64,000 nt of DNA from CAVRTM01 sp963724015 (GCA_963724015.1 CAVRTM010000021.1:300007-364006), one strand, 5' to 3'. Counted from the first letter of the stretch, positions 27,900 to 37,899 are shown. The notes: generated by a model from the sequence alone, not told the origin. Program-made: numbers and translations.

Positions 27900-28682
27900 T
27901 CAGCTCGCGGTCCAGCCGCCGTCCATCGCGAAGGACGAGCCGCTGATCGAGGCCGAGGACGGCCCGCAGAGGAAGGCCACCAGGTCGGCGACCTCGGCCG
28001 GCTCGATCAGCCGCTTGACCGCGACCGGCTCGAGCAGCACCTTCTCCAGGACCTCGGACTCGGGGATGCCGTGGCTCCTGGCCTGGTCGGCGATCTGCTT
28101 CTCCACCAGCGGCGTCCGGACGTAGGCCGGGTTGACGCAGTTGCTGGTGACGCCGTGGTCGGCGCCCTCCAGCGCGATGACCTTGCTCAGTCCCTCGAGC
28201 CCGTGCTTGGCCGTGACGTAGGCCGACTTGAAGGCGCTCGCCCGCAGGCCATGGGCGCTGGAGACGTTGACGACCCGGCCCCAGCCGGCGTCGTACATGT
28301 GCGGGAGCACGCGCTGCACCAGGCGGAACGGCGACTGGAGCATCAGCCGCAGGATGAGGTCGAACCGCTCCGGCGGGAAGTCCTGGATCGGCGCGACGTG
28401 CTGGATGCCGGCGTTGTTGACCAGGATGTCGACCGCGGACGGCAGGGCGCTGAGGCCATCGAGGTCGGCCAGGTCGCAGGGCAGCGGCTCGACGTCGGTG
28501 CCGGCGGCCAGCTCGGTGAGGCCGGCCTCGTCGCGGTCGACCGCGATGACGTGGGCGCCGGCGGCCGCCAGGCGTACGGCGCACGCGGCGCCGATGCCGC
28601 TGGCTGCGCCGGTCACCAGCGCGGTGCGGCCGCTGAGGTCGATCTGGAAGGAGGTGGAGCCGCTCTGCTCAGGGGTGGACAT
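27900..28682 (-). CDS. 3-hydroxybutyrate dehydrogenase (SDR family)
   Basis: 260 residues. TALVTGAASGIGAACAVRLA binds NAD, VDILVNNAGIQHVAPIQDFP and VVNVSSAHGLRASAFKSAYV supply the catalytic Ser and Tyr region, and the Lys is in TAKHGLEGL. The stretch NAGIQHVAPIxxFP and VNPAYVRTPLVEKQIADQA is characteristic of D-3-hydroxybutyrate dehydrogenases, which oxidise 3-hydroxybutyrate to acetoacetate. The start is ATG 28682. Located 145 bases upstream of the MHS transporter on the same strand. Confidence 0.85.
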   Translation of the reverse strand: MSTPEQSGSTSFQIDLSGRTALVTGAASGIGAACAVRLAAAGAHVIAVDRDEAGLTELAAGTDVEPLPCDLADLDGLSALPSAVDILVNNAGIQHVAPIQDFPPERFDLILRLMLQSPFRLVQRVLPHMYDAGWGRVVNVSSAHGLRASAFKSAYVTAKHGLEGLSKVIALEGADHGVTSNCVNPAYVRTPLVEKQIADQARSHGIPESEVLEKVLLEPVAVKRLIEPAEVADLVAFLCGPSSASISGSSFAMDGGWTAS

Positions 28683-28819
28683 GAGCCACGAGGGTAGGGC
28701 AGTGGGCCGGTGATCGGCGTGTGGGCGGGGCACATACTTCCCGCGCCGGTCGTGGGCAGGCGGCACAGGAAGGCCGCACAGGTGTCGCACGGGGTCGTCG
28801 CGCGCCGGGGAAACGCGAA

Positions 28820-28843
28820 ACGGCCGCCCCGGAGGGCGGCCGT
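28820..28843 (-). terminator. Rho-independent terminator after tRNA-Asp
   Basis: Perfect 10-bp stem (ACGGCCGCCC/GGGCGGCCGT) with a 4-base loop. On the minus strand it is followed by TTTCGCGTTT. It ends transcription of the tRNA-Glu/tRNA-Asp unit, 14 bases past the tRNA-Asp end. Confidence 0.8.
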
Positions 28844-28856
28844 CTGGCATTTCGAG

Positions 28857-28930
28857 CGACCCCGACCGGGCTCGAACCGGCGACCTCCGCCGTGACAGGG
28901 CGGCGCGCTAACCAACTGCGCTACGGGGCC
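28857..28930 (-). tRNA. tRNA-Asp (GTC anticodon)
   Basis: 74 bases. Acceptor stem GGCCCCG/CGGGGTC, D-loop AGTTGGTTA, anticodon loop CTGTCAC with GTC, and T-loop GGTTCGAACCC. The 3' CCA is not encoded. It lies 21 bases downstream of tRNA-Glu on the same strand. Confidence 0.95.
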
Positions 28931-28951
28931 TTGGGTAAGGCCTTTACTGCG

Positions 28952-29024
28952 TATCCCCAACGGGATTCGAACCCGTGCTACCGCCGTGAAAGGGCGGGGT
29001 CCTAGGCCGCTAGACGATGGGGAC
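28952..29024 (-). tRNA. tRNA-Glu (TTC anticodon)
   Basis: 73 bases. Acceptor GTCCCCA/TGGGGAT, anticodon loop CTTTCAC with TTC, T-loop GGTTCGAATCCC. CCA is not encoded. Transcribed with tRNA-Asp. Confidence 0.95.
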
Positions 29025-29096
29025 CTGGATCCGATGTCACTCGGAGGTCCCTCGCCGCCCAGCGAGCAGCAGCTCGGATCCGTCGAGGACACCGGA

Positions 29097-29126
29097 AGCA
29101 TAGGGGAGAGATCGCCCAATCTCCAA
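29097..29126 (-). promoter_or_regulatory. Predicted promoter of the tRNA-Glu/tRNA-Asp unit
   Basis: TTGGAG (29126-29121), spacer of 18 bases and TATGCT (29102-29097) on the minus strand, in an AT-richer stretch. It leaves a leader of about 65 bases before tRNA-Glu. The remaining part of 29025-29274 shows no gene. Confidence 0.5.
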
Positions 29127-29274
29127 AGTGAGCGCTCGACCGCCGTACTTCGTGCCGCAAAATCGGCGAGTCCCCGCCCAGCCAGGGTGCGTTTTGCCGA
29201 CACGCGAGCACAAAGTCGGTATGGCGGCGCCGGTACGGCCGCGCGCCGGCGGCGGCGCGCCGTTGGCGCGGTCG

Positions 29275-30300
29275 TCAGGCGGGGCGGGCCCAGGCCAGGA
29301 GGCGGTCGAGGTCCCAGGTGTTGACGATCCGCTCGGTCGGGACGCCGAGCCGCTCGGCGCGGGCGCAGCCGTAGACCTGGAAGTCCAGCTGCCCGGGCGC
29401 GTGGGCGTCGCTGTCGATGGAGAAGAGGCAGCCGGCCTCCAGGGCCATGGCGACCAGCTCGTCCGGCGGGTCGGACCGCTCCGGCCGGGAGTTGATCTCC
29501 ACGGCCACGTCGTGCTCGGCGCAGGCGGCGAAGACCTCGGCGGCGTCGAAGGTGCTCTGGTCGCGGGTGCCGCGGTCGCCCTCGACGAGGCGGCCGGTGC
29601 AGTGGCCGAGGACGTTGGTGCGCGGGTTGGACACCGCCGCGACCATCCGCCGGGTCATCGGGGCGGACGCCATCCGCAGCTTGGAGTGCACCGAGGCCAC
29701 CACGACGTCGAGCCGGGCCAGCATCTCCGGCGTCTGGTCGAGCCCGCCGTCGTCGAGGATGTCGACCTCGATGCCCTTGAGCAGGCGAGAAGTCCGGCAG
29801 CGCCTCGTCGATCGAGGTGACCACCCCGAGCTGCCTGGTCAGCCGCTCCACCGAGAGCCCGTTGGCCACCTTGAGCCGGGGGGAGTGGTCGGTCAGGACG
29901 AGGTAGTCGTGGCCGAGCTCGACGGCGGTCAGCACCATCTCCTGGATCGGCGACCCCCCGTCGGACCAGTCGGAGTGGCAGTGCAGGTCGCCACGCAGCG
30001 CCGCCCGGACCGTGTCCCCGCCCTCGACGAGGGGTGCCGGCGGCCTTGTCCTCCAGGGAGGCCAGGTAGGTCCGGGGTCTGCCCCGCCAGGGCCTCGCGG
30101 ATGACCGCCTCGGTCGCGGAGCCGATGCCGGGCAGGTCGGACAGGGTGCCTGCGCGGGCCCGGGCGCGCAGCTCCTCGGGGTCGGTCGCGGCGGCAGTGG
30201 CGGCGGCCCCGCGGAACGCCTTGACGCGGTAGGTGCCGGCGCGTGAGCGCTCCAGCAGGAAGGCGATCCGGCGGAGGGCGTCGGCGGGCTCCCAGGTCAT
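29275..30300 (-). CDS. PHP-domain phosphoesterase with N-terminal helix-hairpin-helix region (frame-disrupted)
   Basis: The N-terminus (WEPADALRRIAFLLERSRAG, then LSDLPGIGSATEAVIREALA) is the HhH-type region found in front of PHP domains and in family X polymerases. After a frame change near 30040 comes GDLHCHSDWSDGG, the first PHP metal motif (HxH), then DYLVLTDHSPRLKVANGLS. Another change near 29790 precedes LARLDVVVASVHSKLRM and VAVEINSRPERSDPPDELVA, and the last metal motif is FSIDSDAHAPGQLDF. The polymerase palm domain is missing, so it is a stand-alone metal-dependent phosphoesterase, perhaps a histidinol-phosphatase-like or nuclease-type enzyme. Confidence 0.8.
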
Positions 30301-30348
30301 GCCCCGAAACCTACGGCAGCGCGCCGACACCTGGGCCATGGTGGAGCG

Positions 30349-30895
30349 ATGAAGGAGACGCCGGCCGAGGTCGCCGCGCTGCAGACCCTGCTCGAGGCGT
30401 CACTGGCCGGCGCCACCGGGCACCTGCGCGCCATCGTGACCCCGGCCGCGGTCCCTGGATGCCCGGGAGCTGTGCGACCTGCTCACCGGCATGCGGACCC
30501 TGGCCCTGGCCACCGTGACGGCGACGGGTGAGCCGAGGGTGAGCGGGGTGGACGGCCACTTCCTGCACGGGCGCTGGGTGTTCACCACGAGCGGGACCGC
30601 GGCCAAGGCGCGCCACCTGCGGGTCCGGCCGGCGGTGAGTGCGGCACACCTCGTCGGGGACGACCTGGGCGTCTTCTGCCACGGGCGCGCGGAGCTCCTC
30701 CGGCGCGAGGACCCGGACTGGGCGCCGATCGAGGCCCACCTGACGGCCCATTACGGCAGCTCGCCGACGACCTGGGACCCTGACATCGTCTACGTGAGGA
30801 TCCGTCCGCACTGGATGGTCGGCTACGCCGGGGACAAGGCGAGCCCTGCTGGCCGCGGCCCGGGCCCCGTCCGGATGATGACACCGATTCATTAG
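30349..30895 (+). CDS. Pyridoxamine 5'-phosphate oxidase-like (split-barrel flavin) family protein (one frameshift)
   Basis: About 181 residues. After a helical N-terminus and one frame change near 30455 the split-barrel core reads MRTLALATVTATGEPRVSGV, then HGRWVFTTSGTAAKARHLRV, RPAVSAAHLVGDDLGVFCHG and a C-terminal DPDIVYVRIRPHWMVGYAGD. This is the general order of FMN- or F420-binding PNPOx-like proteins. Cofactor and substrate are unknown. It stands alone, just before the sulfate-reduction operon. Confidence 0.75.
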
Positions 30896-30900
30896 CGCGC

Positions 30901-30925
30901 CTTTGGGCATGTCAAACTTTGGGTT
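30901..30925 (+). repeat. Short direct repeat in front of the sulfite reductase gene
   Basis: CTTTGGG occurs twice (30901-30907 and 30917-30923), 16 bases apart, ending two bases before the start codon. No clear ribosome-binding site is present, so the repeat may belong to a regulatory or leaderless start region. Confidence 0.35.
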
Positions 30926-32629
30926 ATGACCGATTCCGCTGCGATGCCAGGACCGACCGTCCCCGGCGCGCCCCGAAGGTGGGGGGCCAGGGCCAGTGGG
31001 CCCTCGGCGAGACCCAGCCGCTGAACGCCAACGAGCGGTTCAAGCAGGAGGACGACGCCCTCAACGTGCGGGCCCGCATCGAGGACGTCTACAGCAAGCA
31101 GGGCTTCGCCTCGATCAGCGGTGACGACCTGCACGGGCGGTTCCGCTGGTGGGGGCTCTACACCCAGCGCAAGCCGGGCATCGACGGTGGCAAGACCGCC
31201 TCCCTGGAGCCGCACGAGCTCGAGGACGAGTACTTCATGCTCCGCGTCCGCGTGGACGGTGGCGCCCTCACGACCGAGCAGACCCGCGTCATCGGCGAGG
31301 TGTCCCGCGACTACGCCCGCGGCACCGCCGACATCACCGACCGGCAGAACATCCAGCTGCACTGGGTGCGGGTCGAGGACGTGCCCGCGATCTGGGAGCG
31401 GCTCGAGGCCGTCGGGCTGCTGACGACCGAGGCCTGCGGGGACTGCCCGCGCGTCATCCTCGGCTCCCCGGTCGCCGGGATCTCCCGGGACGAGCTGATC
31501 GACCCGACGCCGGCGATCGAGGAGATCCAGCGCCGCTACATCGGCGACCCCGCCTACTCCAACCTGCCGCGGAAGTTCAAGTCCGCCATCACCGGCATGC
31601 TGACCAACGACGTGGTGCACGAGATCAACGACATCTCCTTCGTCGGCGTCGAGCACCCCGAGCTCGGTCCGGGCTACGACCTGTGGGTCGGCGGCGGCCT
31701 CTCGACCAACCCGCGGCTGGCCGTGCGGCTCGGCGCGTTCGTGGCCGAGGAGCGACGTACCCGACGTGTGGGCCGGTGTCGTCTCCGTCTTCCGCGACTA
31801 CGGCTACCGCCGGATGCGCCACAAGGCCCGGCTGAAGTTCCTGCTCGCCGACTGGGGCCCGGAGAAGTTCCGCGAGGTGCTCGAGACCGAGTACCTCAAG
31901 GCGCCGCTGCCCGACGGCCCGGCGCCCGCGCCCACCGACGACCGTGGCGACCACGTCGGCGTCCACGAGCAGAAGGACGGCCGCTACTTCGTCGGCGCCG
32001 CCCCCGTCGTGGGGCGGATCTCGGCCGACCAGCTGATCCGACTGGCTGACACCGCGGAGGCGCACGGCTCCTCGCGCGTGCGGCTCACCCCGCACCAGAA
32101 GCTGCTCGTCCTCGACGTCGAGCAGGAGCGCACCGGCCCGCTCGTCCAGGCGCTGCGCGACCTCGGGCTCGAGGCCGAGCCGTCGGTGTTCCGCCGCCAC
32201 ACCATGGCGTGCACCGGCCTGGAGTACTGCAAGCTCGCGATCGTCGACACCAAGGCCACCGCGACCCGCACCGTCGGCCTGCTCGAGGAGCGGCTGGCGG
32301 ACGTCATCGACCAGATCGACGTCCCGCTGTCGATCCACGTCAACGGGTGCCCCAACTCCTGCGCCCGGATCCAGGTCGCCGACATCGGCCTCAAGGGCCA
32401 GATCGTCACCGACGACGACGGCAACCAGGTCGAGGGCTTCCAGGTGCACCTCGGCGGCACGCTCGGGCTCGACGCGGGCTTCGGTCGCAAGGTGCGCGGG
32501 CTCAAGACCACCTCCGAGCAGGTCCCGGTCTACATCGAGCGGGTCGTGCGCAACTTCGTGACGGACCGTGAGCCCGGCGAGCGGTTCGCCACCTGGGCCC
32601 TGCGGGCAGACGAGGAGCTCCTGGTATGA
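30926..32629 (+). CDS. Ferredoxin-type sulfite reductase (siroheme, 4Fe-4S) (frame-disrupted)
   Basis: Reduces sulfite to sulfide for cysteine synthesis. Two homologous halves are seen: first QEDDALNVRARIEDVYSKQG with FASISGDDLHGRFRWWGLY and RGTADITDRQNIQLHWVRVE; second DGRYFVGAAPVVGRISADQL. The cofactor cysteines appear as ACTGLEYCK (C-x5-C) and NGCPNSCARIQ (C-x3-C), the hallmark of the coupled 4Fe-4S/siroheme centre. ATG 30926 is chosen because MTDSAAMPGP fits actinobacterial homologues; frame changes lie near 30970 and 31757. About 567 residues. Overlaps cysH by four bases. Confidence 0.9.
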
Positions 32630-33360
32630 CGACCACCGTCCCCCTGATCGACGCCGCGCACCTGCGCGGGCTGCCCGAGGAGGAGCGCGACGCCGCCCTC
32701 GCCGCGGTCAGCGCCGCGCTGGAGGGCGCCACCGCGCAGGCGGTCGCCGCGTGGGCCGTCCGCAGCTTCGGCCGGGACCTCATCGTGGCCGCCTCGATGC
32801 AGGACACGATCCTGCCGCACCTCTTCGCCGAGCAGCTGCCCGGCGTCGAGGTGCTGTTCCTGGAGACCGGCTACCACTTCCCCGAGACCCTGGAAACCCG
32901 CGCCACCGTGGCCCGTTCGCTGCCGGTGACGGTGGTGGACGCCATGCCGCGCCAGACCGTGGCCGAGCAGGACGCCGAGTACGGTCCGCAGCTGCACGAC
33001 CGCGACCCCAACCTCTGCTGCTTCCTGCGCAAGGTCGAGCCGCTGGCGCGCAACCTCGAGGGCCGCGGCGCCTGGGTCACCGGCGTACGGCGGGTGGAGG
33101 CGCCCACGCGCGCCGCCACCCCCGTCGTCGTCTGGGACGACAAGCACGACCTGGTCAAGGTCAACCCGCTGGTCGGGTGGACCGACGCCGACGTCGAGGC
33201 CTACCAGGTCGAGCACGACCTGCCCCGCAATCCCCTGACGCTGCAGGGATATCCGTCGATCGGCTGCGCGCCCTGCACGCGCAGGGTGGCTCCGGGGGAG
33301 GACCCCCGGGCCGGACGCTGGTCGGGCAAGGACAAGACCGAGTGCGGGATCCACACATGA
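32626..33360 (+). CDS. cysH: Phosphoadenylyl/adenylyl-sulfate reductase
   Basis: Intact 244 residues. Reduces (phospho)adenylyl sulfate to sulfite with thioredoxin. LIVAASMQDTILPHLFAEQL and LFLETGYHFPETLETRATVA mark the nucleotide site. Two cysteine pairs (NLCCFLRKVEPL and GCAPCTRR) are the 4Fe-4S ligands of the APS-reductase type, and the C-terminal ECGIHT holds the catalytic Cys. Because the window has no cysC kinase, the substrate is probably APS. ATG overlaps the sulfite reductase stop. Confidence 0.95.
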   Translation: MTTTVPLIDAAHLRGLPEEERDAALAAVSAALEGATAQAVAAWAVRSFGRDLIVAASMQDTILPHLFAEQLPGVEVLFLETGYHFPETLETRATVARSLPVTVVDAMPRQTVAEQDAEYGPQLHDRDPNLCCFLRKVEPLARNLEGRGAWVTGVRRVEAPTRAATPVVVWDDKHDLVKVNPLVGWTDADVEAYQVEHDLPRNPLTLQGYPSIGCAPCTRRVAPGEDPRAGRWSGKDKTECGIHT

Positions 33361-34332
33361 GCGCAGTGCTGAACGACGTGACCGTGCCCACCGCGCCGGC
33401 GGCCCGGGCCGGCTGCCCCCGTGGCTGCCGCCGGCCGGCTCCGGCTGGACCACCTCGACACCCTGGAGTCGGAGGCGATCCACATCTTCCGCGAGGTCGC
33501 GGCCGAGTTCGAGCGGCCGGTGCTGCTCTTCTCCGGCGGCAAGGACTCCGTGGTCATGCTGCACCTGGCCGCCAAGGCGTTCTGGCCCGCGCCGGTGCCG
33601 TTCACCCTGCTGCACGTCGACACGGGGCACAACTTCCCCGAGGTGCTCGACTACCGCGACCGCACCGTCGCCCGTCTCGGCGCCCGCCTCGAGGTGGCCC
33701 GGGTGCAGGACTACATCGACGACGGCCGGCTCTCCGAGCGCACGGACGGCACGCGCAACCCGCTGCAGACCCAGCCGCTGCTCGACGCGATCGTCGAGCA
33801 CCGCTTCGACGCGGTCTTCGGCGGCGCCCGGCGCGACGAGGAGAAGGCCCGTGCCAAGGAGCGCATCTTCTCCCTGCGCGACGAGTTCGGCGCCTGGGAC
33901 CCGCGCAACCAGCGGCCCGAGCTGTGGAACCTCTACAACGGCAAGCACCGTCCCGGCGAGCACGTCCGCGTGTTCCCGCTGTCGAACTGGACCGAGCTCG
34001 ACATCTGGCGCTACATCGCCCGCGAGCGGGTCGAGCTGCCCGGCCTGTACTACGCCCACGAGCGCGAGGTGTTCCAGCGCGACGGGATGTGGCTCGCCGT
34101 CGGCCCGTGGTCGCAGCCGCGCGAGCACGAGGAGGTCGTGACCAGGCAGGTGCGCTACCGCACCGTCGGCGACATGTCCTGCACCGGGGCGGTGGAGTCC
34201 GACGCGGTGACGGTCGACGACGTCGTGGTGGAGGTCGCCGCCACCCGGCTGACCGAGCGGGGCGCCACCCGCGCCGACGACCGGATCTCGGAGGCCGCCA
34301 TGGAGGACCGCAAGAAGGAGGGCTACTTCTGA
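33357..34332 (+). CDS. cysD: Sulfate adenylyltransferase subunit 2
   Basis: ATP sulfurylase catalytic subunit; makes APS from sulfate and ATP. RLDHLDTLESEAIHIFREVA and the PP-loop VLLFSGGKDSVVMLHLAAKA are clear, followed by LLHVDTGHNFPEVLDYRD and VFGGARRDEEKARAKERIFS. The end (AAMEDRKKEGYF) is diagnostic of CysD. ATG 33357 overlaps the cysH stop (ATGA), but that frame shifts near 33410; a GTG at 33421 in the main frame is the alternative start. Its last base is the first of the cysN ATG. Confidence 0.9.
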
Positions 34333-35636
34333 TGGGCGCACCCACCCTGCTCCGCCTCGCCACCGCCGGCTCGGTGGACGACGGCAAGTCCACCCTGGTC
34401 GGCCGGCTGCTGCACGACTCCAAGTCCGTGCTCGCCGACCAGCTCGACGCCGTCGAGCGGGTCTCGCGCGACCGCGGCCTCGCCCACGCCGACCTGGCCC
34501 TGCTGACCGACGGCCTGCGCGCCGAGCGCGAGCAGGGGATCACCATCGACGTGGCCTACCGCTACTTCGCCACGGCCGACCGGTCCTTCATCCTGGCCGA
34601 CTGCCCCGGGCACGTGCAGTACACCCGCAACACCGTCACCGGCGCGTCCACCGCCGACGCCGTCGTGCTGCTGGTGGACGCGCGCAAGGGCGTCCTGGAG
34701 CAGACACGGCGCCACCTCGCGGTGGCCGCGCTGCTTCGGGTGCCCCATGTGGTGGTGGCCGTGAACAAGATCGACCTGGTGGGCTTCGACGCCGACGTCT
34801 ACGCCCGCGTGAGCGCTGACCTCGCCGCGGTCGCCGCCGACCTCGGCCTGCCGGACCTGCGGACCGTGCCGGTCTCGGCGCTGGAGGGTGACAACGTCGT
34901 CGACCGCTCCGCGCGGACCGACTGGTACGCCGGGCCGAGCCTGCTGGAAGTCCTGGAAACCCTTCCCGTGGCTGAGGACCCGGCCTCGGAGGCGCTGCGC
35001 TTCCCCGTCCAGCTCACGCTGCGTCCGCAGGAGGCGGCGCGGGACGCCGCCCACCGCGAGTACCGCGGCTACGCCGGCCAGGTCGCCGCCGGCGTGGTCC
35101 GCGTCGGCGACGAGGTGGTCGTGCTGCCGAGCGGGCGCCGCACCACGGTCGCCGGCATCGACACCGCGGACGGCGAGCTCGCCGAGGCCTTCGCGCCGAT
35201 GTCGGTGGCGCTGCGGCTCTCGGACGACATCGACGTGGCCCGTGGCGACCTGATCGCTTCGGCAGCACAGGCGCCGGAGCCGACGCGGGACCTCGTCGCC
35301 ACGCTCTGCTGGCTCTCCGACGTGCCGCTGAGCAAGAAGAGCCGGCTGCTGCTCAAGCACACGACGCGGACGACCCGCACGGTCATCGGGGCCGTGGACG
35401 GGGTGCTGGACCTCGACTCGGTGCAGATCGTGCCGGGTGACGACCTGCAGCTCAACGACATCGGTCGAGTGCGGCTGCGCACCGCCGAGCCGATCGTGGC
35501 GGAGCCGTACGCCCGCCACCGCCGCACCGGCGCCTTCCTGCTGATCGACTCCCAGAGCGGGCAGACGCTCGCGGCTGGCATGATCGGTGACCCGCTGGCC
35601 GGGACGGCCGAGCACGCCGACGACTGGGACATCTGA
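34332..35636 (+). CDS. cysN: Sulfate adenylyltransferase subunit 1 (GTPase)
   Basis: Intact 434 residues. GTPase that drives APS synthesis by CysD. P-loop GSVDDGKST, switch region TDGLRAEREQGITIDVAYRY, DCPGHVQYTRNTVTG and NKIDLVGFD are all present, followed by the two elongation-factor-like beta domains. No CysC APS-kinase domain is fused at the C-terminus. TGATG joins it to cysD. Confidence 0.95.
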   Translation: MGAPTLLRLATAGSVDDGKSTLVGRLLHDSKSVLADQLDAVERVSRDRGLAHADLALLTDGLRAEREQGITIDVAYRYFATADRSFILADCPGHVQYTRNTVTGASTADAVVLLVDARKGVLEQTRRHLAVAALLRVPHVVVAVNKIDLVGFDADVYARVSADLAAVAADLGLPDLRTVPVSALEGDNVVDRSARTDWYAGPSLLEVLETLPVAEDPASEALRFPVQLTLRPQEAARDAAHREYRGYAGQVAAGVVRVGDEVVVLPSGRRTTVAGIDTADGELAEAFAPMSVALRLSDDIDVARGDLIASAAQAPEPTRDLVATLCWLSDVPLSKKSRLLLKHTTRTTRTVIGAVDGVLDLDSVQIVPGDDLQLNDIGRVRLRTAEPIVAEPYARHRRTGAFLLIDSQSGQTLAAGMIGDPLAGTAEHADDWDI

Positions 35637-35647
35637 GGAGGGAAGCG

Positions 35648-36380
35648 ATGCACGGGTTGCTCCTGCTCTCGCACGGCAGCCGCGACCCCCGGGCAGCCGT
35701 CGTCGTCGAGGAGCTGGTGCAGGCGCTGGCACTCCGGTCCGGCCTGCCGGTGCGGCCCTGCCACCTGGACTTCACGGACCCGGCGCCGGACGCGGCGCTG
35801 CGGCAGATGGCGGCAGACGGCTTCACCTCGGTGCGCGTGGTGCCGTTGCTGTTCACCCCCGGCTACCACGTGACCTCCGACGTGCCGGCGGCGATCGAGG
35901 CCAGCGGCGTCGCGGGCACGATGGACGTGAGCGTGGCACCGGCGCTGGTCAGTGACGAGCCGGGTGCGCGCGACCTCCTGCTGCGCGCCCTCGAGGAGCG
36001 CCTGACCGCCGCGCACCCCGGCGACGTGGACGGCATCGTCCTTGCCTCGGCGGGCTCCAGCTCGGCCGAGGCCCGTTCGGCGGCGCAGGGGGTCGCCCGC
36101 GACCTCGGCGCGGCACGCGGCGTACCGGCGGTGGCTGCCTTCGCGTCCGCGGCCGCGCCGTCCCCCGCGGACGCCGTGCGCGACCTGCGGAACGGCGGGG
36201 CGCAGATACCCGGTGGTGGCGTCGCTGTTCGTGGCCCCCGGCCGCCTGCCCGACGCCGTGACGCGGTCGGTCGACGGCGTGCCGGTGGCCGAGCCGCTGG
36301 GCGCCGCAGACGCTTTCGTCGACCTGCTGATGCTGCGGGCTGGCGTCGGGACCGCCACCGCCACCAGGTCCGATGGCTGA
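35648..36380 (+). CDS. Sirohydrochlorin chelatase (CbiX/SirB type) (one frameshift)
   Basis: Inserts iron into sirohydrochlorin to make siroheme for the sulfite reductase. The N-terminus HGLLLLSHGSRDPRAAVVVE holds the metal-binding His of the family; VRVVPLLFTPGYHVTSDVPA is the second His region; later IVLASAGSSSAEARSA marks the second half. One frame change near 36208 leads to YPVVASLFVAPGRLPDAVTR and the stop at 36380. Placement right after cysN supports the role. Its end overlaps the next gene by eight bases. Confidence 0.85.
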
Positions 36381-36810
36381 CCCCGTCCTGCGCTGCGCCA
36401 CGTTCGCGGAGCTCAGCACCACTGAGCTCTACCGACTGCTGCAGCTGCGGTGCGAGGTCTTCATCGTCGAGCAACGGTCGCCCTACCCCGACGTGGACGG
36501 TCGTGACGCCGAGCCGGGCACACGCCACCTCTGGTTCCAGGACGGGGAGCGGGTCCTGTCGGCGCTGCGGGTCCTGGAGGACGGCGGCGACCGGTCGGTC
36601 GGACGGGTCGTCACGGCCCGGGACGCCCGGGGGCAGGGCCTGTCGGCGCGGCTCGTGCAGGAGGCGATCACGCTCTGCGCAGGGCACGCGGTCGAGATCG
36701 GAGCCCAGACCTACCTGGAGGGCTGGTACGGGCACTTCGGGTTCGTGCGCACCGGACCGGACTACGACGAGGACGGCGTGATGCACCTGCCGATGCGACG
36801 GGACGGCTGA
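36373..36810 (+). CDS. GNAT-family acetyltransferase (ElaA-like)
   Basis: Intact 145 residues. LYRLLQLRCEVFIVEQRSPY and DGRDAEPGTRHLWF match ElaA-type acetyltransferases, and VGRVVTARDARGQGLSARLV is the acetyl-CoA-binding motif. Substrate unknown. Starts within the last codons of the chelatase gene, so it is coupled to that operon. Confidence 0.85.
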   Translation: MADPVLRCATFAELSTTELYRLLQLRCEVFIVEQRSPYPDVDGRDAEPGTRHLWFQDGERVLSALRVLEDGGDRSVGRVVTARDARGQGLSARLVQEAITLCAGHAVEIGAQTYLEGWYGHFGFVRTGPDYDEDGVMHLPMRRDG

Positions 36811-36843
36811 GCGCGCCACACCGGCCTGCGGCAGACTGGCGGC

Positions 36844-37875
36844 ATGACCTCATACAACGCTGCGGAGAACCGCTACGACAGCATGCAGTACCGCTTCACC
36901 GGGGCCAGCGGCCTCAAGCTCCCCGTCATCTCGCTCGGGCTGTGGCAGAACTTCGGCGACGACAAGCCGGCCGAGACCCAGCGGGCGGTGCTGCGCCGGG
37001 CGTTCGACCGCGGCGTGACCCACTTCGACCTGGCCAACAACTACGGGCCTCCTTACGGGCAAGCGGAGATCAACTTCGGCACGTTCCTCAAGCAGGACCT
37101 CGCGCCGTACCGCGACGAGCTGATCATCTCGACGAAGGCCGGCTGGGACATGTGGCCCGGTCCCTACGGCCAGGGCGGCGGTTCGCGCAAGTACGTGCTC
37201 GCTTCGCTCGACCAGTCGCTGTCCAGGATGGGGCTGGACTACGTCGACATCTTCTACTCCCACCGCTTCGACGCCGAGACGCCGATCGCCGAGACGATGA
37301 TGGCGCTGGACCACGCGGTGCGCTCCGGCAAGGCGCTGTACGCCGGCATCTCGTCGTACTCGGCCAAGAAGACGGCGGAGGCCGCCTCGATCGCCCGTGA
37401 GCTGGGCACGCCGCTGTTGATCCACCAGCCGTCGTACTCGATGCTGAACCGCTGGATCGAGAAGGATTTGCTGGACGAGCTCGAGACCCAGGGCATGGGC
37501 TGCATCGTCTTCACCGCGCTGGCGCAGGGCCTGCTGACCGACCGCTACCTCAACGGTGTGCCCGCGGACTCCCGTGCGGCCCGCGGCGGCTCGCTCGAGG
37601 CCTCGCACCTGGAGGAGAACGTCCTTCGGCACGTGCGTGCGCTCAACGAGATCGCGCAGGGTCGTGGGCAGAAGCTCGCGCAGATGGCCCTGGCGTGGGC
37701 GCTGCGCGACTCCCGCGTCACCTCCGCGGTCATCGGCGCCTCGAGCGTCGAGCAGCTCGACATCAACCTCGACGCGATGAACCAGATGGACTTCAGCGCC
37801 GACGAGCTCGAGGCGATCGACAAGAACGCCGTCGACGCCGGCATCAACCTCTGGGCGGGTGTGACCGAGGACTGA
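36844..37875 (+). CDS. Aldo/keto reductase (YghZ/L-glyceraldehyde-3-phosphate reductase-like)
   Basis: Intact 343 residues. The catalytic tetrad can be placed at Asp62, Tyr67, Lys98 and His140 (DLANNYG, STKAGW, YSHRFD). LGLWQNFGDDKPAETQRAVL and YGQAEINFGTFLKQDL are typical of the YghZ group, which reduces small aldehydes including methylglyoxal and L-glyceraldehyde 3-phosphate with NADPH. Separate from the sulfur operon by 33 bases. Confidence 0.9.
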   Translation: MTSYNAAENRYDSMQYRFTGASGLKLPVISLGLWQNFGDDKPAETQRAVLRRAFDRGVTHFDLANNYGPPYGQAEINFGTFLKQDLAPYRDELIISTKAGWDMWPGPYGQGGGSRKYVLASLDQSLSRMGLDYVDIFYSHRFDAETPIAETMMALDHAVRSGKALYAGISSYSAKKTAEAASIARELGTPLLIHQPSYSMLNRWIEKDLLDELETQGMGCIVFTALAQGLLTDRYLNGVPADSRAARGGSLEASHLEENVLRHVRALNEIAQGRGQKLAQMALAWALRDSRVTSAVIGASSVEQLDINLDAMNQMDFSADELEAIDKNAVDAGINLWAGVTED

Positions 37876-37899
37876 GCGAGCGGCCGGTCAGCCGGCAGG

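Noticed and set aside
28857..29024. tRNA genes as an attachment site for an integrated element
   Set aside because: No integrase, no repeated tRNA 3' end and no phage-like genes on either side.
32568..35636. A 1022-codon frame joined to CysN
   Set aside because: The first two thirds are out-of-frame translation of cysH and cysD; CysN starts at 34332 with a normal N-terminus.
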